Shown here piece after piece: positions 7,130 to 15,171 of a stretch of DNA of 64,000 bases. This DNA is from Myxococcota bacterium. GTDB taxonomy: Bacteria > Myxococcota_A > UBA9160 > SMWR01. The stretch spans positions 62,001 to 126,000 of the forward strand of contig JBCCEW010000005.1 in assembly GCA_039030075.1 (NCBI GenBank), given 5' to 3'. Numbering within the stretch: position 1 is the first letter of the stretch; every line of letters begins with the position of its first letter. A program made the translations under genes and the position numbers. The notes under the pieces were generated by a model. It had not been told where the DNA came from, made no database searches, and saw nothing but the letters and a program-made list of their open reading frames with translations.

Positions 7130-8863
7130 CTACGCGGCGCCCGCACGGAAGGGCTGAAGCACCTGGCCGGGGAGCGCGCTGGTGAGCTTGCCCTCCAACA
7201 CGATCGGTTCGCCGCCCACGATCGTCGCGACGAAGCCGCGCGGCCGCGCGCTGAAGCGCTCTTCCCCCGACGGGAAGTCGGCGACGCGGCGCTTCGTGCC
7301 GGGGCCGACCTGGCTCGGGTCGAAGATCATGAGGTCGGCGGCATAGCCCGGCGCGACGAGGCCGCGATCCGTGAACCCGGCGAGTGCGGCCGGGACCTGT
7401 GTGAGCTGGCGAATGCCCTCTTCGAGGGTCCACTCGGCTTCGTCGAGGACCCAGTGGCGAAGGAAGTAGGTCGACCAGTCGCTGCCGTCGTCGCGATCGA
7501 GGTGCGCGCCGCCGTCGGAGACGCCCATCAGCATCGAGGGGTGCTTCATGCTCTCGCGCACGGCGTCCGACCACTCGGGCGTGCGGTTCTCCCAACGGAA
7601 GCGGATGCGAAGCTCTTCGGCGAGGGCCAGGTCGAGCATGGCGTCGGCCGGCGCCACGCCGCGCTCGGCCGCAATGTCGGCGATGCTGCGGCGCAGCAGC
7701 GGCTCGTGATCGGGCAGGCTGACTTCGTCGACGAAGGTGACGTCCCAATGCGGCGGCGGCAGGGTCGAGCCGGCCTGGGGGTCGCGGTTGGGGTGCTCGA
7801 CGGCGTGGCGCAACACGTCACGCGCGGCCGGGTCGGCCAGGCGCGCCAGCTTCTCGTCGCGCGAGAGCTTCATGAAGTCGGCCCAGGGGAAGACGCCCGC
7901 GTAGAGCGGACAGCCCTCGTCGAGATCGATCGGTCGATCGAAGGGGTGGTTGCGGAGCAGGGAGAAGATCGCGGCGCCGGCATCGCCCGCACGGTCGAGG
8001 AAGGCCTTTGCGTTGTCCCAGCCCGCGGTTGGCGCGTCGACCTTGTCGCGACCGCCCACGCCCTGGATCACCACGGGCAGCCGGCTCCGCGTGCCGATCT
8101 CGATCAGCAGGTCTTCGTCGCGGGTGTCGAGGCCGCCGATCACGCTCTCGGGGAGGTAGGCGATGCTGCCGGCTCCGGCTTCGCCCGCCGCCTGGGCGAG
8201 TGCGAGCAGCTCCGCCTTTGCGGCGAAGCGACTTGCGATCGGCCGATCGTCGCCGTCGACCTGGGTGGGCACATCCGACGACGAGAAGCCGGCCGCGCCC
8301 GCAGACACCGCTTCGCGCACCAACGCGCACATGCGCTCGACCTCGTCGGGGGTGGCCTCGCGTTCGGACCCGTCGGCGCCCATCACATGGCGGCGCAGGG
8401 TCGAGTGGCCGACGTAGCAGGCGAGGTTCACGCCGAGCTTGCCGCGCCGCGCAGCGAGGTAATCGGGGAAGCTCTCGAAGTCCCAGACCACGCCGTCGAG
8501 GGCCGCGGGGGCCATGCCTTCGACCTTCGCGAACATCGCCTTCAAGTAGTCGCGGCCGGCAGGCACCACCGGTGCGATCGAGAACCCGCAGTTGCCCGCC
8601 AGGACGGTGGTGACGCCGTGGTAGCAGGACGACGTCGCGTACGGATCGAAGGTCAGCTGCGGGTCGTAGTGGGTGTGGAGGTCGACGATCCCCGGCGCCA
8701 CGATGCAACCGCCGGCGTCGATCACGCGAGCGTCGCCTGCGGCCCGGCCGAGGTGTCCGACGGCCGCGATCTTCCCGCCGCGCACCCCGACATCCGCGCG
8801 TCGTCGCGCCAGTCCGGTCCCGTCGACGACGACACCACCGCGGATCACCAGGTCGAAGCTCAT
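7130..8863 (-). CDS. N-acyl-D-amino-acid deacylase-like amidohydrolase (family 3)
   Basis: This 577-residue metal-dependent hydrolase hydrolyses amide bonds. It starts with the composite beta-domain FDLVIRGGVVVDGTG and has the zinc pair in GIVDLHTHYDPQ. A conserved NCGFSIAPV segment and GVSDGGAHLDRDDGSDWSTY, containing the catalytic Asp, follow. The C-terminal GLVAPGYAADLMIFDP is the closing beta-domain of D-aminoacylase and dihydroorotase relatives. The length fits the family. ATGA overlap with the MarR gene stop (8860-8863) couples it to the regulator. It is probably the entry reaction of the operon. Confidence 0.85.
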   Translation of the reverse strand: MSFDLVIRGGVVVDGTGLARRRADVGVRGGKIAAVGHLGRAAGDARVIDAGGCIVAPGIVDLHTHYDPQLTFDPYATSSCYHGVTTVLAGNCGFSIAPVVPAGRDYLKAMFAKVEGMAPAALDGVVWDFESFPDYLAARRGKLGVNLACYVGHSTLRRHVMGADGSEREATPDEVERMCALVREAVSAGAAGFSSSDVPTQVDGDDRPIASRFAAKAELLALAQAAGEAGAGSIAYLPESVIGGLDTRDEDLLIEIGTRSRLPVVIQGVGGRDKVDAPTAGWDNAKAFLDRAGDAGAAIFSLLRNHPFDRPIDLDEGCPLYAGVFPWADFMKLSRDEKLARLADPAARDVLRHAVEHPNRDPQAGSTLPPPHWDVTFVDEVSLPDHEPLLRRSIADIAAERGVAPADAMLDLALAEELRIRFRWENRTPEWSDAVRESMKHPSMLMGVSDGGAHLDRDDGSDWSTYFLRHWVLDEAEWTLEEGIRQLTQVPAALAGFTDRGLVAPGYAADLMIFDPSQVGPGTKRRVADFPSGEERFSARPRGFVATIVGGEPIVLEGKLTSALPGQVLQPFRAGAA

Positions 8864-9372
8864 TCGGCGCTTCCCCCGTCCCCGAGGTAGTCCTCGAAGC
8901 GATCGAGCAGCGCGCGCAGCAGGGTGTCGAGATCGCGCTTCTCTCGCCGCGGCAGGGAGCCGAGCAGGTCGTTGCTCGCGGCGAGGAAGGCGTTGAACAC
9001 CGACTCCTGCACACGCAGGCCGGCCGGCGTCAGCGACACGAGCAGCCCGCGCCCGTCGTCGGGGTCGGGCACCCGCCCGACCAGCCCGCGTTCCTCGAGC
9101 CGCTTCAGCATCTTCGTGAGCCCCCCGGACGAGTGCTGGAGGCGGCTCACCAGCAGACTGGGCGACGCCCGGTAGGGCTTCCCCGCCCGCCGCAGCATGG
9201 CGAGCACCGAATAGTCCGACGCGCTCAGCTCGAAGGGCTCGAGCACGGCCCGCTGGAAGCGCTCGAGCAGCACCGCGAGTCGGGCCAGGCGCACGAGCGG
9301 CGGCATCGCCGAGCTGTCGAGTTCCGGGTATTCTCGCCGCCAGGCCCGCGCGATCTCGTCGATCCAGTCCAC
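8860..9372 (-). CDS. MarR-family transcriptional regulator
   Basis: This 170-residue winged-helix regulator has LSASDYSVLAMLRRAGKPYRASPSLLVSRLQHSSGGLTKMLKRLEERGLVGRVP as helix-turn-helix and wing, followed by DPDDGRGLLVSLTPAG, the canonical MarR wing. These proteins repress as dimers and release on binding phenolic or other small ligands. The GTG start at 9372 has no Shine-Dalgarno sequence. A perfect palindrome at 9393-9414 lies 20 bp upstream and is very probably its own operator. It is the first gene of the minus-strand operon running to 1405. Confidence 0.88.
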   Translation of the reverse strand: MDWIDEIARAWRREYPELDSSAMPPLVRLARLAVLLERFQRAVLEPFELSASDYSVLAMLRRAGKPYRASPSLLVSRLQHSSGGLTKMLKRLEERGLVGRVPDPDDGRGLLVSLTPAGLRVQESVFNAFLAASNDLLGSLPRREKRDLDTLLRALLDRFEDYLGDGGSAE

Positions 9373-9392
9373 GCGACCAGCCTAGGCTGAAT

Positions 9393-9414
9393 TTTATCTT
9401 TCGCGCAAGATAAA
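9393..9414. promoter_or_regulatory. Palindromic operator upstream of marR-type operon
   Basis: This is a perfect inverted repeat, TTTATCTT (9393-9400) and AAGATAAA (9407-9414) around a 6-base spacer, in an otherwise GC-rich region. The size and position are typical of a MarR dimer site. On the minus strand a weak promoter can be read as TTGCGC, 18 bp, TAGGCT (-10 at 9379-9384). That would put transcription start at or near the GTG at 9372 and give a leaderless mRNA. Confidence 0.7.
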
Positions 9415-9431
9415 TCGGCGTTGCAAGCAGG

Positions 9432-9452
9432 CCCCGGACCCGCGGTCCGGGG
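9432..9452 (-). terminator. Strong GC hairpin downstream of the TSP3 gene
   Basis: A perfect 9-bp stem CCCCGGACC / GGTCCGGGG with a 3-base loop lies about 100 nt downstream of the stop at 9551 and 60 nt before the MarR gene. It could end the TSP3-protein transcript before the regulated operon. No T-run follows. Confidence 0.45.
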
Positions 9453-9550
9453 GCTGGTTAGGGCAGGCCCGCCGCGCGTAGCGCCTGGACCATCTGGGTT
9501 ATCGCCTCGGGCGAAACGACATCGGGCTCGCCCGCGGTCCTCGTTCGCGT

Positions 9551-11071
9551 CTAGTACCGGCCCCGACGTTGGCGCGCAACGCAGCCGTCGCGGCTGACGC
9601 GACAGTTGCGGCGGATCGTGTCGCCGGGGCCCTGCCAGTCGGCCAGCCAGCAGGCCTGGCGCCAGCGTCGAGCGTCTTCGGAGATGGCCGCGCAGAACTG
9701 GTCGACCGAGCAGCCGTCGGCATCGACGACCGTGCCCGCGGGCGTCGCCACACAGCGGTCGAGCCGGTCGAGCACACCGTCGCCATCCGTGTCGCGCTCG
9801 AGCTCGTCGCGGCAGAGCGCGAGCTCGGTCAGCACGATGGCGAGGTCGGCTTCGCACGCAGCGGCGCGGTTGTTCGCATCTTCGGGGAAGCGGTCGCAGA
9901 CGTCGCCGAGCCCGTCGGCGTCGAAGTCCTGTTGATCCGGGTCGAAGTCCTCGGGGCAGAGGTCCAGTGCGTCGGCGAAGTCGTCGCCGTCGATGTCTTC
10001 GAAGTCGTTGCAGGCATCGCCGACGCCGTTGCCGTCGAGATCGGCTTGATCGACGTTCACGACGTCGTCGCAGTTGTCGAGTCCGTCGGGAATGCCATCG
10101 CTGTCGGTATCGGGTTGGAAGAAGCCTTCGGGGATCAGCGCGATCTGGCGGGGTAGCTCTTCGCTCGCGGGCGGCGGCGCGCGGAAGATCTCCTCGGCCG
10201 TGTCGGTCTCCGGGTCGTAGAGCACGAGGGTGCGGTCGGCCACACCTGGGGTGAACAGACAGTTTCTGCCGCCGTTGGCGATCACCAACCGACCATCCGG
10301 GCGGATGATGCTGCTCGTTGGGTTACCGGTGGTCGCGGCGTTGGGCGCGTTGGGGTCGCATCGGTAGATGAACTCCCCCGGCTGGAGAAAAACGATCGGA
10401 CTTCGAAACGCGCCCGAGTAGACGAAGTCGTCGGTGATCGCGACCGAGAAGCGCGTCACGGTTCCACCGAACCGAAAGCCGATGAAGCTCGGCGGAGAGA
10501 TCGGCCGCATTCGACCGAGCGGGCCCTGGAACGAGACGATCCATGCGCCGGTGGGTCGTTGGGCGAGGCCGAAGATCTCCGTGACGTTCGCTGGGTCGGC
10601 AGGGGCGGAGAAGAACGGAGCCCGCTCTCTGGTCGCCGTGTCGAGGGTCAGGATCTCGAGCTGGGTCTGGGTGGGGTCGATCGCGTTGTTCTGCGCGACA
10701 TAGAGGAGCCCGTCCTGGCCGAACGTGATGGCGGCGACGCCATCGATGGCGGCCCCCGTTCCCACGCTCGCGGAAGCGATGGTGGTCTGGGCACCGGTCA
10801 GAGGATCGATGTGCACGACGGCGTCCGGGTGTGAGACATAGATCTCGCCGTCCGGGGCGACCGCGAGGTCGTTGGGCACGAAGGGCGGGCTCGCGTCCTG
10901 GGTCGACACGATCTCGAATGCTTCGCTGCGCGCGATGTCGTAGAGAACGACGCGATCGCCTTCGAGCACGACCGCATCGCCACCTCGCACTTCGACGGGT
11001 GCGCCGCTGGCCGCGAGCGCGAAGCCCGCCCACAAGAGAACCCAAGCGATCGACGTCATCGTGTGTCGCAT
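9551..11071 (-). CDS. Secreted protein with thrombospondin type-3 calcium-binding repeats
   Basis: This 506-residue protein has a signal peptide (hydrophobic AWVLLWAGFALAASG). A beta-propeller-like N-terminal region (LAVAPDGEIYVSHPDAVV, FGQDGLLYVAQN, IRPDGRLVIANGG) is followed at about residue 340 by TSP3-type repeats such as DTDSDGIPDGLDNC and DLDGNGVGDAC, whose Asp pattern binds calcium. The Cys-rich C-terminal end has no sorting tail. The ATG at 11071 was chosen over one at 11101 because it has GAAGGG in front and starts the signal peptide directly. The function is likely extracellular and structural. Confidence 0.75.
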   Translation of the reverse strand: MRHTMTSIAWVLLWAGFALAASGAPVEVRGGDAVVLEGDRVVLYDIARSEAFEIVSTQDASPPFVPNDLAVAPDGEIYVSHPDAVVHIDPLTGAQTTIASASVGTGAAIDGVAAITFGQDGLLYVAQNNAIDPTQTQLEILTLDTATRERAPFFSAPADPANVTEIFGLAQRPTGAWIVSFQGPLGRMRPISPPSFIGFRFGGTVTRFSVAITDDFVYSGAFRSPIVFLQPGEFIYRCDPNAPNAATTGNPTSSIIRPDGRLVIANGGRNCLFTPGVADRTLVLYDPETDTAEEIFRAPPPASEELPRQIALIPEGFFQPDTDSDGIPDGLDNCDDVVNVDQADLDGNGVGDACNDFEDIDGDDFADALDLCPEDFDPDQQDFDADGLGDVCDRFPEDANNRAAACEADLAIVLTELALCRDELERDTDGDGVLDRLDRCVATPAGTVVDADGCSVDQFCAAISEDARRWRQACWLADWQGPGDTIRRNCRVSRDGCVARQRRGRY

Positions 11072-11228
11072 GACCACCCTTCGAATCTCCCCTTCAGCCA
11101 TTCGCCCCAGCGTAGGCTGAATCGACCGCCTACGGGAGTCCTCGCCAGGCTCGTGAGCCGGCGACGACGCGTGCGGTCGTCGCCGCGCAAGGTACGTTGC
11201 AGCTCGCGCTCCGCTCGATGGTGATGTG

Positions 11229-11672
11229 ATGAAGGTCGTCTTCCTAGACATCGACGGCGTCCTGAACGCGACGGGTGTCCGGTATCCCGAACAGGAGCAC
11301 CCGCTCGATCCGCTGCTCCTCGCGCTCGTGAACCGGATCGGCATGGCGACGGGCGCCGTGGGAGTGCTCACCACGACCTGGCGCATGTTGTACCCGTGGC
11401 CCGAGACGCGTGACATCCTCGTGCGTCACGGGCTCACGCTTCCGATCGTGAGCGAGACGCGAGACCTCTGGGCCGACGGAGAAGAGCCAGAACGGGCGCG
11501 CCGCCGAGAGATCGAAGCCTGGCTCGCGAATCACGACGCCGACCGCTATGTGATCCTCGACGACCTCCCGGTCTACGCCGACGATCACCCCTGCTTCGTC
11601 CGTACTGACGAATCCCTGCGCCTCACGGATGCGGATGCGGGGCGCGCCCGCATGATCCTGGGAGACGCCTAG
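11229..11672 (+). CDS. HAD-fold hydrolase-like protein
   Basis: This 147-residue protein begins VVFLDIDGVLNA, the HAD motif I with the two catalytic Asp. Motif II is seen as LTTTWRM and a later acidic motif as VILDDLPVYADD. It resembles the compact HAD domains found alone or in RNA-repair fusion proteins rather than classic large phosphatases. An in-frame GTG lies one codon upstream at 11226; the ATG at 11229 is preferred. It stands alone on the plus strand between divergent and convergent neighbours. Confidence 0.7.
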   Translation: MKVVFLDIDGVLNATGVRYPEQEHPLDPLLLALVNRIGMATGAVGVLTTTWRMLYPWPETRDILVRHGLTLPIVSETRDLWADGEEPERARRREIEAWLANHDADRYVILDDLPVYADDHPCFVRTDESLRLTDADAGRARMILGDA

Positions 11673-11754
11673 CCGGCGGGCCCGTCCCTCGGACACGCCT
11701 CCAGGCCTGCGCGCATCTGGGCAAGCGGTTTGAGAGTCCCGCGCTGCAGCCGAC

Positions 11755-11784
11755 TTGACCCTCGCTCGGGAACTGCGGTCTAAT
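11755..11784 (+). promoter_or_regulatory. Sigma-70-like promoter of the glycine-rich PEP-CTERM gene
   Basis: TTGACC (11755-11760) and TCTAAT (11779-11784) are separated by 18 bp and lie 31 bp before the ATG at 11816. It is one of the few good -35/-10 pairs in this GC-rich window. Confidence 0.5.
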
Positions 11785-11815
11785 CGCGTCGGGAAGGGCC
11801 TCGAGGCTCTGCAGC

Positions 11816-14290
11816 ATGCCCCATTGCTTCGCCCTTCCGGCCGGGCCGATATCGGCCTCACCCGTGCGCGTCTGCCCGCGCTTCCTCCTCCTACTCGCGC
11901 TGTTCGGACTCTCGGTCGGCTCCCCCGTGTTCGCGCAGCCGATCGTCGAGACGGGGGACCCCGGAGCAGACGGGATCGACGGCGGTCCGAATGCAGACGG
12001 AACGGACGGCAACCCGGGGGAGTCCGTTGCCTTGACGTTGACCCGCATTGGCCCGGGTTCGATCGATCTGGAGGTGGTCGGCGGGCGCGGCGGGAGCGGT
12101 GGCGACGGCGGCCCGCCGAATGGCAGCGGCGGCCGGGGCGGTCCAGGCGGTGATGCCTCCGCAACTGCGGAAGACTTCGGCGCGACGACCCGCGCGACCG
12201 GTGGACGCGGTGGCGCGGGAGGCGCGAACTCCGGCAACGGCACGGGTGGGAACGGAGGTCATGGCGGGAACGCCGCAGCTCGGTCGACGGTGCCGGCAGG
12301 CTTTTCACTGCCGAACGCGGCGAACAACAGCGCGTTCGCGCGAGGGGGCTTGGGAGGGAGCGCAAGCGGCCCGGGCGCCCGGGCAGGAAATGGGGGGACG
12401 GCGACCGCCTTTGCGGGGCCGGGGACGGTCTCGAGTTCCGGAACGGCGAACACCGAGGTGATCGGCGGAGGGGGAGGTAGTGGATTCGCTGGAGCCGATG
12501 CGGGCGATGGTGCAGACGCCACGCTCGGGAACGAATCCGTGTCGTTGTCATCGCTTGGCTTCAACCGTGTGAACCTCGTCGCGAGGGCCGGGAGCGGAGG
12601 CCTCTCGCAGGGGGGAGTCGCAGGTCGCGCGGGTGAGGCCGTCGCTGCGTTCGAAGCGGACGACATGAGCGGTACGGCGCTAGATCTCGGACTGGTGAGC
12701 GAGGGAGGCGCCGGCGGAAACGGAGTCCTCGGGGGTGTGGGAAGCGCCGGGGGAAGCGCGACTTCGCGCGCGCACGTTGTCTTCGATGGGGGGCTCAACA
12801 CGGACACGGCGGCGACAGGGGGGGAAGGCGGGGAAAACCACGGTCAGTCCGGCAACCATGGCGGAGAAGCGGTCGCTCATGCAATCGGCATATCCACCGA
12901 GCCCGGTGCCGTCGTCGCAATGACGGCCAACGCTGTCGGTGGTGCCGGTGCGGCGGCCAATTCTCCAGGAACTCGCGGCGGCAACGGCGGTCGCGCGACC
13001 GGGGCTGCGGTCGCGATGGGATCTGGATCGACACGCGCGTTCGTCACCCTTCGCGGCGGTCGAGGCGGTGGGGGGTTCGGCGGGGCGGATGGCGGTGACG
13101 GCGCAGACGCGGTGCTAGACAACGCGGCCGTTGCATCGGGCGCGAGCATCCGCATCGACCAGGTTGCGAACGCTGGGAGGGCGGGTCTTTCCAACGCTGG
13201 TCGTTCGGGCCGCGCCGGGAAGGCCATTTCGCGTGTGGATACGGAGAATCCGAACGGCGACGCGATCATCACGTCGCGCGCCGTCGGGGGCGTTGGGGCC
13301 GAGGGCGTTCGGGGCGGAACTGCCGAGTCGACTGTCGTGGTCACCGCGGCCGGCGCCGTCGACGCGCGGTCGACGGCGGTGGGCGGGGCAACGCGGGCCC
13401 GGTTCAGCACCGGCTTCCGCGTCACTCCAGAGCCCGATCTCGGGCCGGTCGGCCCTCCAGACGAGGGTGCCGATCGCCATGCCACCGCGATGGTTCATGC
13501 GGTTGGTGCGGGCGAGAGCGAAGCGCGGGCCATCGCGAATCTGGAGGAGGTACCAACGCTGCGCACCGTGCAGGCGGTGGACGTCGGACAGACGGCGAGC
13601 GCCCGCGCCCGCGCTTCGGGCCACTCGGGTCTCGCTGAATCGACCGCGAGCGGACTCGGGGGTGAGGTGGATGAGCAGGGGTTCTTCGTCAATACCCTCG
13701 CTACGACTCCCGTGCTCGGTTCGGCCTCGAGCTGGGCGCGGGTCGGTGCAGAGGTCGACGACGTCCTCGCCAGTGACGCGGACGCCACCGCGTTCGCGAC
13801 CGGCGCGCACCGCCGTGCGGGCGAGTGGGGACGCGTGGGGCTGCAGCTCCTCGATCGCGGCGGCGACGCCGACATCGCGCTGCGCTCCGAGGCGCGCTTC
13901 GCGAACGAGCTCGCCGTGCGCGACAGCCTCGACGGCCTGTTCCTGACCTTCCTCGATCACGAAGTCGAGGATCTCGACGTCGAGCAGGCGAGTTTCCGCA
14001 TCGAGAGTGAGGGGCAGCTGCTGCTCGAGCGAGTGTTCGAGAACGTGGCCGCGGTCGTCGATTTCTTTTCGGAAGCGCTCGCCCTCGGCGACTTCGACGA
14101 TGACCTCACCACGACGAAGGTCGACCTGCGCGTCCTCCTCGAACTCGAGGGCGGGAACGCGGGAGCCCGGATCGGGGCCATCTTCGCATTGGGGACCCGG
14201 ATCGTGCCCGAGCCCGGAACCGGCTGGCTCGTCGTCTTCGGCCTGGTGGTGCTGAGCCGCCGCCGTCGGCGGGACGTTCGGGTCCACTGA
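11816..14290 (+). CDS. Large glycine-rich PEP-CTERM surface protein
   Basis: This 824-residue exported protein has a signal peptide around residues 20-40 (FLLLLALFGLSVGSPVFAQ). Residues about 45-520 are rich in GGxGG and GNGG runs interspersed with Ala, Thr and Asp, recalling the PGRS-type glycine domains of other bacteria. Residues about 520-790 form a non-repetitive beta-rich region. The end is a PEP-CTERM tail: VPEPGTGWLVVFGLVVLSRRRRR. The structural role is probably in matrix or cell envelope; no catalytic motif was seen. A promoter lies at 11755. Confidence 0.8.
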   Translation: MPHCFALPAGPISASPVRVCPRFLLLLALFGLSVGSPVFAQPIVETGDPGADGIDGGPNADGTDGNPGESVALTLTRIGPGSIDLEVVGGRGGSGGDGGPPNGSGGRGGPGGDASATAEDFGATTRATGGRGGAGGANSGNGTGGNGGHGGNAAARSTVPAGFSLPNAANNSAFARGGLGGSASGPGARAGNGGTATAFAGPGTVSSSGTANTEVIGGGGGSGFAGADAGDGADATLGNESVSLSSLGFNRVNLVARAGSGGLSQGGVAGRAGEAVAAFEADDMSGTALDLGLVSEGGAGGNGVLGGVGSAGGSATSRAHVVFDGGLNTDTAATGGEGGENHGQSGNHGGEAVAHAIGISTEPGAVVAMTANAVGGAGAAANSPGTRGGNGGRATGAAVAMGSGSTRAFVTLRGGRGGGGFGGADGGDGADAVLDNAAVASGASIRIDQVANAGRAGLSNAGRSGRAGKAISRVDTENPNGDAIITSRAVGGVGAEGVRGGTAESTVVVTAAGAVDARSTAVGGATRARFSTGFRVTPEPDLGPVGPPDEGADRHATAMVHAVGAGESEARAIANLEEVPTLRTVQAVDVGQTASARARASGHSGLAESTASGLGGEVDEQGFFVNTLATTPVLGSASSWARVGAEVDDVLASDADATAFATGAHRRAGEWGRVGLQLLDRGGDADIALRSEARFANELAVRDSLDGLFLTFLDHEVEDLDVEQASFRIESEGQLLLERVFENVAAVVDFFSEALALGDFDDDLTTTKVDLRVLLELEGGNAGARIGAIFALGTRIVPEPGTGWLVVFGLVVLSRRRRRDVRVH

Positions 14291-14400
14291 CGCCCCCGCG
14301 GGCAAACCCGTTCTCCGACGGAGCCGCGGGCATTGCCTGCCGGCATCCCGCGCGCGTAGGCTGGTGTTCCCGATCTCCGAAGCTGCACTGGAGGATCCCG

Positions 14401-14994
14401 ATGCTTCTCTCGACGCTGCGACGTGCTGCCCTCGTGCTCTTGATGTCGACCCTGGCCTGGCCCGCGCTGGCGGCGACCACCCTCGACTTCGGTGGCGACC
14501 CGAACGCGCTCGGCCTGGCGCTGGGGCGGATCGCTTCCCCCGCGGCGGTGTCGCAGGACGGCATCGCGCTTTCGATCCGCGGCTTCGACGGCGCCATGGA
14601 AGAGGCGTTGAACCGCAACCGGGGCTTCGGTCTCGGTGTGGACGGCGCACCGAACGGCGGCAGCCTCGGTCGCGGCGAAGCGATCGAGTTCTCGTTCCTC
14701 GGCGACGTCCTGGCCATCGACGCGCTGGTGCTCGAGGGCGGCGGCACGGGTGCCCTCGACGTGCTGGTCGACGGTGTGCTGCGGAAGACGATCACCTGGT
14801 CGTCGAACGGCACGCGACTCGAAGACCTGGGCGGATTGCGCGGATCGGCCTTCCGCTTCGTGGGTCAGCGCGGGGGCGTGCGGATCGCGAAGCTCACCGT
14901 CGAGAAGCCGGTCCCCGAGCCGAGCGCGGCGCTCGTGTTCGTGGCGGGCCTGCTGGTGGCGAGCCGCCGGATGCGTCGCGGCCGACGCCGCTAG
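14401..14994 (+). CDS. PEP-CTERM exported protein
   Basis: This 197-residue protein has a signal peptide (residues 1-24, ending ALA) and a VPEPSAALVFVAGLLVASRR tail typical of PEP-CTERM substrates. The ectodomain is a small beta-sandwich-like region with Asp/Gly turns and no recognised catalytic motif. A GGAGGATCCCG ribosome site precedes the ATG. The last bases of this gene (from 14980) are also found before the gene ending at 18870, as part of a duplicated segment. Confidence 0.78.
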   Translation: MLLSTLRRAALVLLMSTLAWPALAATTLDFGGDPNALGLALGRIASPAAVSQDGIALSIRGFDGAMEEALNRNRGFGLGVDGAPNGGSLGRGEAIEFSFLGDVLAIDALVLEGGGTGALDVLVDGVLRKTITWSSNGTRLEDLGGLRGSAFRFVGQRGGVRIAKLTVEKPVPEPSAALVFVAGLLVASRRMRRGRRR

Positions 14995-15015
14995 CGCGCG
15001 AGCAGGCGCCGTGAC

Positions 15016-15156
15016 CTAGGGCGCCGCGACCGCGTGGGCGATCATCGTGGTGCCTTCGAAGACGGCCTCGTCGAGCAAGTTGCGCTCGTCGACCACGCCG
15101 GGCTCGGGTTCGGCGCCGTCGGCACGGTGATCTCGACGTTTCCTTGGGTGGCGGCG
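15016..15156 (-). pseudogene. Truncated, decayed copy of the gene at 18870-19337
   Basis: The sequence from 14980 to about 15156 matches 18834 to about 19074, including the stop codon region and the 3' end of the 155-residue exported-protein gene. The left copy lacks exactly 60 bp (after GTCGAC), has a one-base deletion and several substitutions, and loses similarity before the 5' half of the gene. It directly abuts the stop of the TPM/TPR gene at 15172. It is a gene relic with no intact frame. Confidence 0.75.
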
Positions 15157-15171
15157 TCGCGGAAACGCGAC

